Assembly: GCF_029962835.1 (NCBI RefSeq)
Contig: NC_080577.1
Coordinates: forward strand, 806,001-870,000
Source: Magnolia sinica
Lineage: Eukaryota; Streptophyta; Magnoliopsida; Magnoliales; Magnoliaceae
DNA: 64,000 nucleotides
Direction of reading: 5' to 3'
Of the stretch, positions 1 through 12,556 are shown piece after piece. Below the pieces are notes generated by a model, which saw only the letters and a list, made by a program, of their open reading frames with translations, did no database searches and was not told the origin of the DNA. Numbering within the stretch: the first letter of the stretch is position 1; the number at the start of each line of letters is the position of its first letter. Position numbers and translations under genes: made by a program.

Positions 1-1034
1 GTGACCTTATCAATAGCTTAAATGGAAAATCAACATTTTAGTGGCCTAGAGAAGTTTTTAATGATGGATTTCAATCATCGTTGTTCTATGTAGTGTGGGC
101 CAACTCAGCAAATGTATGGTGTGGATGTAAGGTAAATACACCAGGGTGGGCCCTATAGTTAGGGATCCACCAAAGGTGCACCCATTAAATCACACCTCCT
201 CAAGTCAGCATGGACATCTGCATATGGCAAGGTCACTATGCAATCCACACCATCCTATCAAAGGTGGGCTGGTGGAGTAATATGATGGGATTTAATTGGA
301 TGTTGTTATTGTTAGAGATGGAGCCCATGCAAAACATATTTAAAAGCTGTTCAGTCAAGAGCAGCTGATTGCATCCCGCATTTTTCCCTTGAGCTGAACT
401 CAGTTCAATCTGGGGCTCTATCGGGCCCACAGTAATGTGTGGGCTGTAAATAGCCAGCAGTTAATAGATAGTGCTCCATGGGCCCCACCATGATGTATTT
501 ATTTCATCTATATTCCTCATCTAATTTTTTCAGATCATTTTAAGGCATGGTCCCAAAAATGAGGCAGATCAAAATCTAACGTGGACCAACATAGGAACGC
601 CGACCATTAAAAACTTCCTGGGAGTTACAAAACTTTTAGATGAAGTTGATTATCGTGTTTTCCCTTCATTCAAGGCTTTGTTATCTAATCAACAGGTTGG
701 ATGGCATATTAGCATTACAATGGGCCCTATAAAGTTTTTAATGGCAGGAGTGCGATCATCACTATTGTGGCATGGTCCACTTAAGATTTGGATTTGTATA
801 GTTTGTTGTCTCATGCCCTAAAATGATATGTAATAATAGATGAAAAGCATGAATAAAACATATATAATAATGAGCCCATAAAGTATTGCCCAGTAGCCAC
901 CTTAGCTCCATGCAGCTTCAGTAGGCAATCCCCTTGAGTTTTATTCATTTGCTCTGTCCATTTTGCCAAATCGTTTTAGAGCTCACACTCCACCATTAAA
1001 AGCTTCTCAAGATGGTGGAAGTCTTGATCAAGTT
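1..1034. other. Non-genic flank made of MITE remnants
   Basis: I see no gene here. Pieces of the GGCCCACCATGATGTAT repeat family are recognisable, the clearest being a diverged copy at about 466-885 with CCATGGGCCCCACCATGATG on the left and a complementary end near 870-885. The right part (about 900-1034) is the left side of another MITE of this family, which continues after the Copia insertion at 6990: the host motif (GATCAAGTT followed by GATATTTG) is split exactly at the Copia target site. The short reading frame at 236-430 lies in repeat sequence and resembles no protein I know. Confidence 0.6.
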
Positions 1035-1290
1035 TGTTAGAATATTGTGTGATCTTGTTACCAAACTTTGTGTGATCTTGTTATATTAGATTGTAAATCT
1101 CTAGCTACGTAATATTCTCTCTAGCTATGTAATATCCTATATTTAGCATCTATGATCTTTCTTACAATTATACATAGTTACTATCAATAGGTTGTAATCA
1201 TATTATAAAGAGGGTGTTCTTCCTTCAATACAATATACATTGAAATATAGAATTTCTACAACAATCTCTCTCTTTCTCTTTATTTCTTCA
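1035..1290 (+). repeat. 5' LTR of Copia element
   Basis: 256-bp terminal repeat with TG...CA ends. It contains TATAAAGAGG (about 1203-1212), a plausible promoter TATA motif, followed by a short R/U5-like region. The partner LTR is at 6734-6989. Confidence 0.95.
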
Positions 1291-1303
1291 TGGTATCAAA
1301 GCC
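1291..1303 (+). other. Primer binding site (initiator-Met tRNA type)
   Basis: TGGTATCAAAGCC directly follows the LTR. It differs at one position from TGGTATCAGAGC, the usual plant Copia site complementary to the 3' end of initiator methionine tRNA. Confidence 0.85.
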
Positions 1304-1379
1304 ACACTCTTGTTGCTTATAATTTATTTTTATTTTTTTATATAGCGGTTGTTTAGAGTTCTTTTTAGCCATCTTCAAT

Positions 1380-2320
1380 ATGTCTTTATCTAGCTCAAGT
1401 CTTGATTCAATTATCCGTCCTATTAATCTTATATTGGATGGATCCAATTATAGTCTGTGAGCTCAGAATATGGAAGTCTTTTTAAAAGGACGTCGGCTTG
1501 GTGTTATGTGACTGGAGCAGTCCCTCAACCTACGCCGGGAGACGGTGAGAAAGACGATGCCTTTGCATCTCGCCTGGAAGAGTGGGACAGTATTCACTAC
1601 AAAATACTATCTTGGTTCATCAACACTTTCGTTCCATCCATCAATAGTCTTCTTCCACGACTTGGGAATGCTAAAGTAGCTTAGGACTTTCTGGCAAAAA
1701 GATACAACTGCACCTATGATGCTTCATTGGAGTTTCAACTGGAAGCTAAACTCTATCAGATGCGTCAAGACCGAGGTCAGTCTATTGCTGATTTTTATTC
1801 TCAAACTAATCATCTTTGGGAACAATTATCTGCCGCAGACCCTAACTTGGAATGTTCTAAAGACATTCAAACGTTTGCCACTTGGCTGGATCAACGGAAG
1901 TTTATGCACTTTATGATGGCTCTTCAAGATGATTTTGAATCTACTCGAGCTTCTTTTCTTCACCGTCAGTCACTTCTAACATTGGATGCTGCAATTGCTA
2001 AACTCATCTCTGAAGAAACTCGACGTTCCACTATGCAGATGCAATCTTCTGACATGGTTATGACCACCGCTTCTCATGGTGCTTCTTAGTCTTCTGCTGG
2101 ACGTTCTTCTTCTCAATCCACCTCCAAGCCTGGTTTTTGCAAGTGGTGTAAACAAACTGGTCATACCATCGATGAATGCCGTAAGTTCCAGTATTCTAAG
2201 GAGAAAAGAGCTTCCCAACAGACAGCTGCGGTTGCTTCATCTAATCCTCCTGTACTTAAGACTCCACCTCGGTCCACTTCTCTTACTGCAGCTGACGTAA
2301 AGGACTTAATTCACCAGGTT
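1380..2320 (+). pseudogene. Copia gag remnant with CCHC zinc knuckle
   Basis: Gag (nucleocapsid/capsid polyprotein) reading begins at ATG 1380 and is recognisable over about 310 codons. The sequence shows a zinc knuckle CKWCKQTGHTIDEC (CX2CX4HX4C) at 2138-2179. The frame is broken by TGA at about 1456, where tryptophan is usual (NYSLW); by a 1-nt deletion near 1499; by TAG at 1682 in place of tryptophan; and by TAG near 2087 in place of glutamine. The stops fit C-to-T or G-to-A change from TGG and CAG. It cannot make a full protein. Confidence 0.9.
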
Positions 2321-5300
2321 TTGTCCCAATCCTCAATTGCCATGTCCGTCACCCCAGGTAAATCCCAATGGTTTATAGACTCTGCTTGTTGTAATCACAT
2401 GACATCTGATTCCACCATCTTCTCCCAAAAAACTACTCTCTCTCCCAATCGTGTCATATACACTGCCGATGGTTCCCATATGCAGAGGTTCATAAGTAAT
2501 ATCCTGTGAATACAGGGTCGATCCCACAGGGAGATGAATTGCGAGAAGGAAAAAATCAAATGCAAAACAAACTAAGTAATAAAAACTAAACTGATGATTT
2601 GATTTTTGGATTTTTGAATGGATGTAATTCAATTGAATAAAAAAAACACCCAAGCTTCAAAGTTCCACACATAGATTAATGTTCCAAAATCATGATGACT
2701 TGGATAACACAACTAGGATCTGAGCACTATGGTCAGCCTAATCGGAAAATAAAACACTTTAAATATTTTAATAAATGATATAAAAGATTAGAAAATAATA
2801 GATTTGCACCATTGACATATATTCTCAAGCGTCAGTGATTTTAAGTATTCAATATCTATAGGATAATGAATATCAAAGAAATATAACAGGTTGAGAACAT
2901 CTCCTATCTAGGAAATCTGATTAATCTAGGGTAAGCCTATCCATCAATGTAAATCTCATATGATGGAAACATATGGATCTTACAAGAGGATAAAAACAAA
3001 ACCTAAATAATAGATAATATGCATACACCATTATTCTCATCATTAAAACAATCAATCATCATAATTTAAAGAAATATTAAACCCATGTGTTTCCCTTCTA
3101 GCTTGGGCTAGAGGGAACTTAGAAAAACATAATTAAATTGCAGAAATAAAAAGCAACAAGAAAGAAAGAAGAAAAATTGCAAATAAAAAAGATCTAAAAG
3201 GAAAGAAATAACTTATAAAGCTTTAATAAAACTAAAAACTCTTTAAAAAATCCATAAATATTGCTCTTGAATGCTTCTAATGATGCTTTAGAATGCCCTA
3301 GGAGGCCCTATTTATAAGTAGGGAACTCCAAACTTCGTACAAAGTTGAAAACCCTAGAAAACGCCTCAAATATACGTATTTTTCCAAAATAGACTTCTCG
3401 CTGCATAGTTCGTTTAAAACAGACTTCCTGCTGCGCAGTTTTCCAAAATAAACTTCACAGCTTCAAAATACACTTTTTAGGACGATTTCAGGATTCTTCA
3501 CTTCAAATCTTCGATTCTCTTCATTCCTCGCTTGGTTTTCTTGGATCTTTGGCATGTGAATTCTTCAATCTTGATCTCCTAAGATCCATCCATTGCCTTG
3601 GTGAATTTGAGCATCAAATTCTTACTTTTTAACACCTTTTTCAATAGCTTTTAAATTCACCTTACAACACATACATGAGTAAAATAGAATATTAAGATGA
3701 TTTATGTTCATAAAACCAAGATATAAATGGCGAAAATTATGCAATATTTGAGTCTTAACATATACTGCCAATGGTTTCCATATGTCTGTTAGTCATATAG
3801 GGTATATTTCTACCTCTAATTTATCAGTTGATGATACTTACATTATTCATAAGTTATCTTTAAACCTTCTTTCCGTTGGACAACTATGTGAGTTAAGTCT
3901 TGAACTGAATTCTTTAACAAAGGTGTTGATGTACAGGATTCACAGACAGGTCAACTACTTGGGACAGGCCGTAAAGTTGGACGTCTTTTCGAGCTCTCAT
4001 ATCTGTAGCTTCCTTCTTCAACAACCACTTCCATGGCTGCTGTCACTGTCACTTCTAGTTTATGGCATGCCCGATTGGGTCATGCCTCACTTCCACGTGT
4101 CCAGTTCTTAGCCTCTCAGGGTCATCTAGGATCAGTTAATTTTCAGTCATTTGATTGTGTTTCATGTCCTCTTGAAAAATAGACACATTTGTCCTTTAAT
4201 AAAAGTGAATTTTTCTTTTGCACCTTTTGACTTAGTCCATTCTGATATTTGGGGTCCCGCCCCGATTACGACTGAGGAGGGATCTCAGTATTTTGTTATC
4301 TTTGTAAATGATTACAGTCATTATATTTGGATTTATCTTTTATGACATCGGTCTAAACTGACAAATGTTTACCATAATTTTCACAAAATGGTACATACTC
4401 AATTTTCTTATACCATTAAAACTTTTCATTCAGATAATCCTATGGAATACAAAGATAAATCTTTTCTTACCCTTTTACAACAAAATGAAACAGTCTCTCA
4501 TCATTCTTGTCCATACACTTCTCAACAGAATGGTCGAGCAGAATGTAAACATCGTCATATTCTAGATACGGTAAGAGCACTTCTCATCTCTGCTTCTCTT
4601 CTAGAACGTTTTTGGGGTGAAGTTGCTCTCACTGCTGTCTACACTATCAATCGTGTTCCCTCACCTACCATCCATAATAAAACTCCTTTTGAGCTTCTCC
4701 ATGGTACAGTCTCTAACTATTCCTTGCTTCGAGTTTTTGGTTGTGTCTGTTTTATCACTCTTTCTACACATGAACGCACTAAACTAGAACCACGATCCAA
4801 ACTCTGTTGCCTTCTTGGTTATGGTCTCACTCAGAAAGGTTATCATGGCTATGATCCCATAGTCAAACGTCTTCGTATTTCTCGTCATGTGGAGTTTTGG
4901 GAGCATAAGATGTTTACGAGTCTTTCTCCTTTTCCACAGTCCTCTTCCAGTTATGCTCCTATTTTTACTAATCCATCTATTGCTTTAGTACCTCACCCCT
5001 ATGCAAAGATGTTAAGCTCCTCAGATGTTCATTCTATGGTTGCTCCTGATCCAACTGACATGTCTGTTGATCTTCCTGCTACATTAACTGCCTCTAAATC
5101 TGTCCAGGTACCTGCACTTCGTCACTTCACTAGAGTAAGAGCCTCTCCTTCTCATTTTTAAGACTATCGTTATTTTTATGCCCTTGTCACTCTTCACGAA
5201 CCACATACTTATCGTGAGGCTAGTACTAATCCTCTTTGGCAAAAAGTTATGCCTGATGAACTGATGCTCTTACCAAAACTCATACTTGGGACCTGGTGGA

Positions 5301-6726
5301 TTTACCTTCTGAAAAGTCTGTAGTTGGTTGTAAGTGGGTTTACAAAATCAAGACTCGGGCAGATGGATCAATGGAACGATACAAAGCTCGCCTTATTGCG
5401 AAGGGTTTCTCTCAGGAGTATAGTAATGACTATGAGGAGACTTTGGCTCATGTTGCTCAACTTACCTCTGTTAGATCTTTGCTTGCATTAGCTGCTGTGC
5501 GTCATTGGCAACTTTTTCAGATGGATGTCAAAAATGCCTTCTTGAATGACGATCTTGTTGAGGAAGTCTATATGCATCCTCCACCTGGCTATGATCATCC
5601 TCCTCACAAAGTCTGTTGTCTTCATCGTGCTCTTTATGGTCTTAAACAGGCTCCTCGAGCCTGGTTTGCCAAATTTAGTTTTGTTGTTGCTCAATAGGGC
5701 TTTGTCCCTAGTGCATTTGACTCTGCACTGTTTCTGCGGACTACTGGTGCTGGTACTATTCTTATCCTTCTTTCTGTTGATGACATGATCATTATAGGGA
5801 ATGATTTCTCTGGTATTCGAGATCTTCAACACTTTCTAAGTCAGAATTTTGAGATGAAGGACTTAGGGCAGCTTAACTACTTCCTTGGTCCTGAGGTGAC
5901 TTCCGGTTCAGATGGTTATTATCTATCTCAGGCTAAGTATGCTTCTGACTTGCTTTCCAAAGCAGACTTGACTAACAGCAAAACGTGCATTTCTCCTCTT
6001 AAATATAATGTTAAGCTTCTCGCTACTGACAGTGAATTTCTTCCAGATGCTACTCTGTATAGGCAATTGGTCGGTAGTCTCATCTACCTCACAGTTACTC
6101 ACCGAGACATTTCCTACGCTGTTCACTTGGTTAGCCAGTTTATGAGTGCACCACGCTCTAATCACTATGCTGTTGTTCTTCGTATCTTGCGCTATGTCAA
6201 GGGGATTTTGTTTCATGGTCTTCACTTTTCATCGCACTCATCTCTGGAACTCCGCTCTTATTCTGATGCTGACTGGGCCGGTGATCCTACCGATCGTCAC
6301 TCCACTACGGGTTATTGTTTCTTACTCGATACTTTTCTCATTTCTTGGCACAGTAAGAAACAGACTGTTGTTACCTAATCCAGTACTGAGGCTGAGTACT
6401 GTGCACTTGCTGATACTACAGCTAAACTTTTGTGGCTACAATAGCTTTTAATAGGCATGGGTGTTTCTCAGTCGACTAGTTCCCCTCTTTATTGTGATAA
6501 TCGAAGCGCCATTCAGATTACTCACAATGATGTTTTTCATGAGTGGACCAAGCATATCGAGATTGAATGTCACTTCATTCGGCACCACCTCCAGTAGGGT
6601 ACACTACATCTTCAATCCATCTCCTCCGAGGATCAACTTGCCGATATTTTCACGAAGTCTCATCCTCCTAGTCGACTTCGTGATCTTGTTTCCAAACTCA
6701 AGTTGACTTCATCATCTCGAGTTTGA
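2321..6726 (+). pseudogene. Copia pol remnant: PR, IN, RT, RNase H
   Basis: Protease remnant at about 2360-2482 (FIDSACCNHMT, where the family has DSGA), then a foreign insert, then the rest from 3785. Integrase: zinc-binding HARLGH (about 4060-4080) and CVSC, then core motifs HSDIWGP (~4230), FHSDN (~4430) and QQNGRAE (~4525). Reverse transcriptase from 5296 ([31 protein letters not shown]); its catalytic box near 5775 reads SVDD, where the family has YVDD. RNase H at about 6240-6420 (YSDADWAGD, SSTEAEY), with the last recognisable coding just before the purine tract. Breaks include stops near 4180, 4343, 5159, 5695, 6376, 6442 and 6595, and frameshifts near 3925 and 5260. Clearly inactive. 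Confidence 0.93.
2483..3758. mobile_element. Unclassified 1.28 kb insert in Copia protease region
   Basis: The protease frame stops at 2482 and resumes at 3785. The flanks repeat each other: 2455-2482 and 3759-3784 are diverged copies of the same ~26-bp coding stretch. The insert starts CAGAGGTTCATAAGTAATAT, has GGGTCGATCCCACAGGGAG at about 2516-2534 and ends GCAATATTTGAGTCTTAA. I see no LTRs, inverted ends or coding sequence. Its head and tail motifs recur in 14750-16986. The long imperfect flanking repeat suggests a retroposon-like or repair-based insertion; the class is unknown to me. Confidence 0.75.
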
Positions 6727-6733
6727 GGGGGGA
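6725..6733 (+). other. Polypurine tract
   Basis: GAGGGGGGA directly precedes the 3' LTR, the expected plus-strand primer position in LTR retrotransposons. Confidence 0.85.
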
Positions 6734-6989
6734 TGTTAGAATATTGTATAATCTTGTTACCATACTTTGTGTGATCTTGTTATATTAGATTATAAATCTC
6801 CAGTTATGTAATATTCTCTCTAGCTGTGTAATATCCTACATTTAGCACCTAGGATTTTTCTTACAACTATGCATATTTAATATCAATAGGTTGTAATCAT
6901 ACTATAAAGAGGGTGTTCTTCCTTCAATACAATACACATTGAAATACATAACTTCTACAACAATCTCTCTCTTTCTCTTTATTTCTTCA
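6734..6989 (+). repeat. 3' LTR of Copia element
   Basis: 256 bp, same ends as the 5' LTR, followed by the AAGTT target duplication (6990-6994). Confidence 0.95.
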
Positions 6990-7157
6990 AAGTTGATATT
7001 TGTATTTTTCTCATTAGCTAGGTATATGTGACCTTAGAAACAAGTTGGATGGTGGATAAACATCACAGTAGGCCCTAATAAGGTTTCAACCGTGGGTGCT
7101 ACGGTTGCTTCTTGTGGTGTGTTCTACTTGAGCTTTGGAGCTACCTCATCTTTTGGG

Positions 7158-7506
7158 TCGCGGATTGCGTCCTAACCTCACCCGTCTCTAGCCCCGAACA
7201 GGCAATTCTGTGGGTGAACCCACCATGATATATTTGTTTATCCATGTGGTCCATTCCTTTTCTGGGATCATCTTTGGCATTTAATGCAACTTGCATTTAA
7301 TATTTTGTGCATTTAATGCAATCCAAGCTTATTATTTGGAGTGGTCCACTTGAGTGTTGGATCTACCTCGTTTTTGTGCACAAACCCTAAATTGATTTGA
7401 GAGAAGGGATGGACGGCATGAATAAATAGATACATCACAGTGGGCTCACCCATAGAACTGCCAGTTCAGAGCTAGTGACGTGGGGTTAGGACGCAATCCC
7501 CCTCCT
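7158..7506. mobile_element. Short MULE-type MITE with ~85 bp inverted ends
   Basis: The left end (GCGGATTGCGTCCTAACC onward) and the reverse complement of the right end (GGGATTGCGTCCTAACC) match for about 85 bp, up to the shared ACCATGATATAT core. The flanks TCTTTTGGG and ATTTTTGGG look like a 9-bp target duplication with two changes. It sits in the right side of the same MITE that hosts the Copia element, making a second nested insertion. Confidence 0.65.
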
Positions 7507-7515
7507 ATTTTTGGG

Positions 7516-10500
7516 CTCATACAATAAAATGATATAGTAAAATGGATAGATGGGAGGGATAAATGGGTACATCACAATTGGCCCCATAAAAGCCCTTACA
7601 CAAAACTTGTGGCAGGGAACGGACACAATCTACTTTGAGTACATATTAGTATTATCCTCATCTTTAATAGCAGCTTGCTGTCTAGTCAAATCTAGCTCTA
7701 TTTTGCAGTCCTGAGTTCAGTAAGTATGTGCTAAGCTCAGCATTGATGATGGGCAATATATAATTCGAGTTATGCTTTGCATGACCCATTTCTAACAACG
7801 GCACATGTTCCAATCAAATTCTAATGCATTAGGACGGTGAGACTATCACCTTATGGTGTGGTCCACCGGATGAATATTCTGATCTTGAACAAACTCAGAT
7901 CGTTGGATGCCTTGGACTGCTCGTGTTCCAATAATCCCTTGATATAACCAACCTATTCCCTAGCCACTTGATAGCTGTCAATAGATTTTTAGCCATTGAA
8001 ACATATTTGAAGGTCGTCGAAGGCATCATCCCTATCATCCAATTCGATGGTCTAGATCAATCGAGACCAGGCCATCCATTCGGGCCAAGCTAAATGATCA
8101 GTCGTCGAGCTCGGACCATGCAATGTGGTCCATTAACTAAATGGATGGAGCTTGGATTGAACCCTAACCGACCCAGCTCACATAAACAGGCTATCTACAG
8201 GCTAGCCCAATGGCCCAGCCCAATACTTAATCAGACCGAGCCGTGGATATATCTGACCCCATATTTAAGTCTAAAACCTGAGCTGGGTCATTGATGGATT
8301 GAGTCAGGTTGGTCGAGCTCAATTGAATTAAAATTAAGTAGGTCAGGTCTGGTAAGGCTTGGGCTTGATGAATTTTAGGTGGGTTGGTGACACAGGGAGG
8401 GACGTGATGAGGTCGATCATTGTCTTCCTCAAGGATAACTACTTTTAATCTACGAGCTCTCTGATTCCTCGTATTGTTTCCTTGAATCCATAAGGGATAA
8501 AATAGTAATAATTTCTAATAAATTTAAAAATAAATTGATTGATGATAAAAACAAAATTAAAATCCTTAAAATAATGAGTTCAAGCCTAAGATGTAGTTTT
8601 AGACTCAAAACTCCCTAAAAACATTACTTGCTATAAATAGTAAACTTACCATTCATAACAGTTATGATTCCAACTAGACTTCATAATTTTCGGCAAAAAA
8701 TAAAGTAAGTGTCCAATTTGGGCTAACCACTTGGGCATGACTCGTAAAACTCAAAGGATCAAAAGTTATGATCGAATTAAAACATCCTATTTATAATAAA
8801 AATGAAAATAAAATGGCTTTTGATTGGCGATCCAATGAAATCTCGCAACTCGGGGTAGCTAAAGTAGCTTCTCCCACCCCAAAATCATATATGATATGTC
8901 GAAAAACTCATTCTGATTTACGAGATATGACTATTTGAAGGTTCCAACAGTGATGATCACTTCTGCCTCTGATTGACCCTTCTCTGGTCCATCTTGGCCA
9001 TGAAAGTGTCTACGACCGGCTCTACATCAGTTGGGTTAGGTCATAAGGTAATGGGTAGCATGCCAGGTTCGAGTTTAGAATTCTTAGCCTGTTTGACGGG
9101 TCAAGCTCAGGCTAACCCAACTTTACCCAAAACCAACCCGTTGCCGCCCTAGTCGAGGCTGTCAATGGGCAGGGCTGGTAAGCTTGGCCCAACTCGGCCT
9201 GGCCCATTTGAGGTTTTAAGGGCATTCCTGTCTATATCATGAGTGGTTGGGTGCACCTAAGAACAGTCCAGATCTTGCACAGAAGAGGCTGGCTGGGCTT
9301 GAACTCTGGCCTCTCGGGCCATCACAATCTGATATTGGGCCTTCTTGTTTCAGCCTGATCAGCCCGGGCCAGGTTGGGCATGGATATTACTTTGTGGGCC
9401 AGGTCTTGGACAGACATCGACGGACCTAATAAGCTCCAAGAAAGTGACTAGAAGAGTTCAGCGTATCGAATGACCCCATTGGTTTTCTAAACAAAGCACT
9501 TCATATACACACCACCACCATATGTGCAAGTAGAGCACTGGGGAATGAGATCCAAGCCGTCCATATGTAGATCATGGATGGCTAGTCGCCTATCTAGCCG
9601 GGCAGCTGGACCTAAATACAGGTATTTTGCTCATTAGTTCAACATAAGCATGTCCTGGCCCAGATCAGCATGGCCGATTTTCTTCTCAAACCACTGTGGA
9701 ACCTTTCCATAATAAGGGTGGCAATGAATTGGGTTTGGACGGGTCAGGGACAATCCAAGCCCAACCCGCTCACCAGAGGACCCAAGAGCTGTAGACCAAA
9801 TTCCAACGACGACCCATTAGCCTCCGACCCGACCAAACCCACTTAAAAGTCAGCAAGCCCGAGCCTACCTGACTTGACCCAGTGAATTGTAAATTAGTAG
9901 AGCTTGACTAAATATTCTAGCTCAAGTTTAAGAATGGAACACATGAAGGGTATGGTTATGCACCACCTAGCCAAGTCAATGGATTCATAGATAAAATAAA
10001 TCATCTATATTGTTGACGCACAAATCTGATTAGCCCTCACAAGACCTCCAGATACCTGCAATACAAAGATGGCAAATGAGACCCTAGATATGGTAGGGGG
10101 ACCCTTCAATGCTTAAGTCAGAACTTTAGGGAATTTAGGTTAGATAGATTTTATGGTAACTAGTGTGTACCTTTAACTGTAGGCGGGGCCTCTATTTATA
10201 GGCCTAGAGTCAGTTACATGGATGGAAATGCTCCTTGAATAATAGGCATGCATTGCTGCCATTTTCCGAGATCCTTGGTGATAAGGTTGAGTAGTCAAGA
10301 CCTGAAATCGATGACCGAGGCCGACCATCCGGGCCAACATCAGGATGACCTTCCTGAATTAGGTGCTTTGCAGGTCGTGGTCAGGTTCCCTTCCGATCTG
10401 TAGAACGGTTTAATTTACGTTCAGAGAACAAGTCCTTGTAAATATGTCGGATTCTCATCTTGAGGTCAGGTTGTCGAACTGTACCCAAAGGCTGTGCCCG

Positions 10501-11258
10501 CGCATTAGAGCGGGGCTGCTTTCCTTAGGTACTATTGTATTCTATCATATTGTTTATCTAGTCAGTTCATTTTCACCCATGACAAATACATTATTTATCC
10601 GGTCATTTTCACCCATGACAAATACTTTTCTATTTTATATGTTGTTTAGTGTTTTGTGTCAGTTCAGGTCATGGATAGCCCATTCATCAAATTGGAAGAT
10701 CCTTCTCGCTTATGTTTGGACTTTTATTGGTTGAATGTCAACTGTGTGGTTTTTTCTCTCTTGAACTTATTTGCCGAACAGCTATTGAATGCTTACGGTT
10801 CTTCCTAAATGGGTATTTTCCGCGTATGAGCCATCCATAGTGGGGCCCATGTGGTGAACTGTTCGGATCGTTGAACTGCAGGGCCCAGTTGCATTGCCAA
10901 CTGAAGAGCCGAACGGTCTTGTGCAACCTCGCGGCCGCATGAATGATACTGGCTCCAACAGGATCCTCCACATCTCATTTCTGAGAACTGGGGCCCATGG
11001 TTCGGTGATCCAAACCATTGGTTTATCGTATCCACCCCAGATAAACCCCATCATATGGCTACTCTTATGCCGTGTATAATTTGAATCCACAATTGGTAGC
11101 ATTCTACATTGCCTATTGTTTATACACGTGCGGCCAAGGATTGAAAGTGCCTGATTTTGAACCAACTCATGCGCACACGTTGAAAAACTGGATGAACGGC
11201 TTGGATGTCACATGCACATCCCCGGTTGGAATGTGTGGCTGCATGTGGAGGGAGGGCT
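7516..11258. other. Gene-free repeat remnants
   Basis: No gene is supported. The stretch 8050-9920 is rich in GGTCGGGT/CCAACCC-type sequence; CCAACCCGTTGCCGCCCTA ending at 9151 and AAGGGTGGCAATGAATTGGG at 9714 look like single ends of hAT-type MITEs, but I could not find their partners. From about 10010 (TGTTGACGCACAAATCTG) to 10450 the sequence resembles an old LTR fragment. CATTTTCACCCATGACAAAT occurs twice, at 10568 and 10604. 10790-11060 again resembles the local MITE family. Short reading frames here overlap these repeats and have no protein-like features. Confidence 0.5.
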
Positions 11259-11387
11259 TAAAAAAGCGGGAGCGGATTGGATACTGAACACTTCAGGATA
11301 TTGAACACTTCAGTAGCAAAAACGCTACTGAAGTGACGTGGTGAAATGCAATTGGTTGAATACTACCAGCATGTTACCACATAGTTA

Positions 11388-11930
11388 GGAAGCGGATTGC
11401 GTACTGAGTAACTCAGTACCCTTAGCGTACTGAGTAAACTCCGTGGGACCCACCTTAATTCATGCATTTTATTCAACCCGTTCATCCATTTTACCAGATA
11501 ATTTTAGGGCTTTAGCCCAAAGATAAAGCCTATAAAAAAGATCGAGTGGACCACACCAACGTAAACAGTATGAATTGAACTTCTACCGTTGAAAAGTTCT
11601 TAGCGGCCGCATAAGTTTTAGATCAAGCTGATATTTGTTTTTTCTTCCCTTCATCCATTTCTATTTGATCTTATTAATATGTTGGATGAAAAATAAACAT
11701 TACTGTGTGCCTCAGAAAGGTTTCAACGGTGGAAACCAATACTTCCACTGTTTCATGTGATATGGTCCAGTTGAGGTGTGGATATACTTCAATTTTTATC
11801 TCAACGCCTAAATTGATTTCTAAAAACGGATGGACGGCGTGGATAAACCACACGCATTCACGGTGGGCCCAACAAAGTTTACTCAGTACGATAAGAGCGT
11901 ACTGAGTAACACAGTACACAATCCGATTTC
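11388..11930. mobile_element. MULE-type MITE, 543 bp
   Basis: Starts GGAAGCGGATTGCGTACTGA and ends as its inverted partner (..CAATCCGATTTC). The inverted ends match for about 60 bp and contain the self-complementary block GTACTGAGTAACTCAGTAC. The flanks ACATAGTTA (11379-11387) and TCATAATTA (11931-11939) are a 9-bp duplication with two changes. It is nested in the left arm of the foldback element and is a close relative of 12019-12556. Confidence 0.8.
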
Positions 11931-12018
11931 TCATAATTAATGCTCACATTTTTCTCCATTTGCCAGTGCACGCACTCGACCGCATGATGGGAAACTTTAG
12001 TTTCAAGTCATTTTCTTC

Positions 12019-12556
12019 GGAAGCGGATTGTGTACTGAGTAACTAAGTACGGTAAGCGTACTGAGTAAACTCCGTTGGCCCCAGGGTCATTCATGCATTA
12101 TATCCACTCCGTCCATCTCTTTTAACACATAAATTTAGGGTTTTATTTAAAAAATGGAGTATGTCCAAACCTCAAATGGACCACACAACCGGAAACAGTG
12201 TGAATTGAACATCTGCCGTTGAAATATTCTTGAGGACAACAGAAGTTTTAGTCAAGCTGATATTTGTGTTTTCCCTTGATCCATGCCTTTATGATATTAT
12301 GAACAGGTTGGATGACAAATAAACATCACTCGGGGCCTTAGAAAGTTTTCAATGGTTGAAATCAATACTTCCACTTTTTCCAGTGGTATGGTCCACTTAT
12401 GGTTTTTATATGCATCGATTTTGGGGTGAACTGATAAAATGATCTGGAAAGACGAATGGACGGCGTGGATAAACCACATGCATTCGAGGTGAGCCCGACT
12501 GAGTTTACTCAGTACGATAAGAGCGTACTGAGTAACTCAGTACGCAATCCGATTCC
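12019..12556. mobile_element. MULE-type MITE, 538 bp, perfect 9-bp duplication
   Basis: Same family as 11388-11930: starts GGAAGCGGATTGTGTACTGA and ends GCAATCCGATTCC. It is flanked by perfect ATTTTCTTC (12010-12018, 12557-12565). It is non-coding and nested in the left arm of the foldback element. Confidence 0.9.

Larger units (their letters stand above)
1035..6989 (+). mobile_element. Ty1/Copia LTR retrotransposon, decayed, nested insert
   Basis: Complete-length element with two 256-bp LTRs (1035-1290, 6734-6989), both starting TGTTAG and ending TTCTTCA. It is flanked by a perfect 5-bp target duplication AAGTT (1030-1034 and 6990-6994). A primer binding site follows the 5' LTR directly and a purine tract precedes the 3' LTR. 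Domain order is gag, protease, integrase, reverse transcriptase, RNase H, which is Copia order. Counted by eye the LTRs differ at about 21 of 256 sites (~8 percent), so the insertion is old. Gag and pol carry many stops and several frameshifts, and a 1.28 kb sequence sits in the protease region. It inserted into a MITE of the local family. Confidence 0.95.

Noticed and set aside
2516-2534. tRNA-like B box GGGTCGATCCC
   Set aside because: No A box, acceptor stem or cloverleaf around it; treated as a motif of the unknown element, not a tRNA gene.
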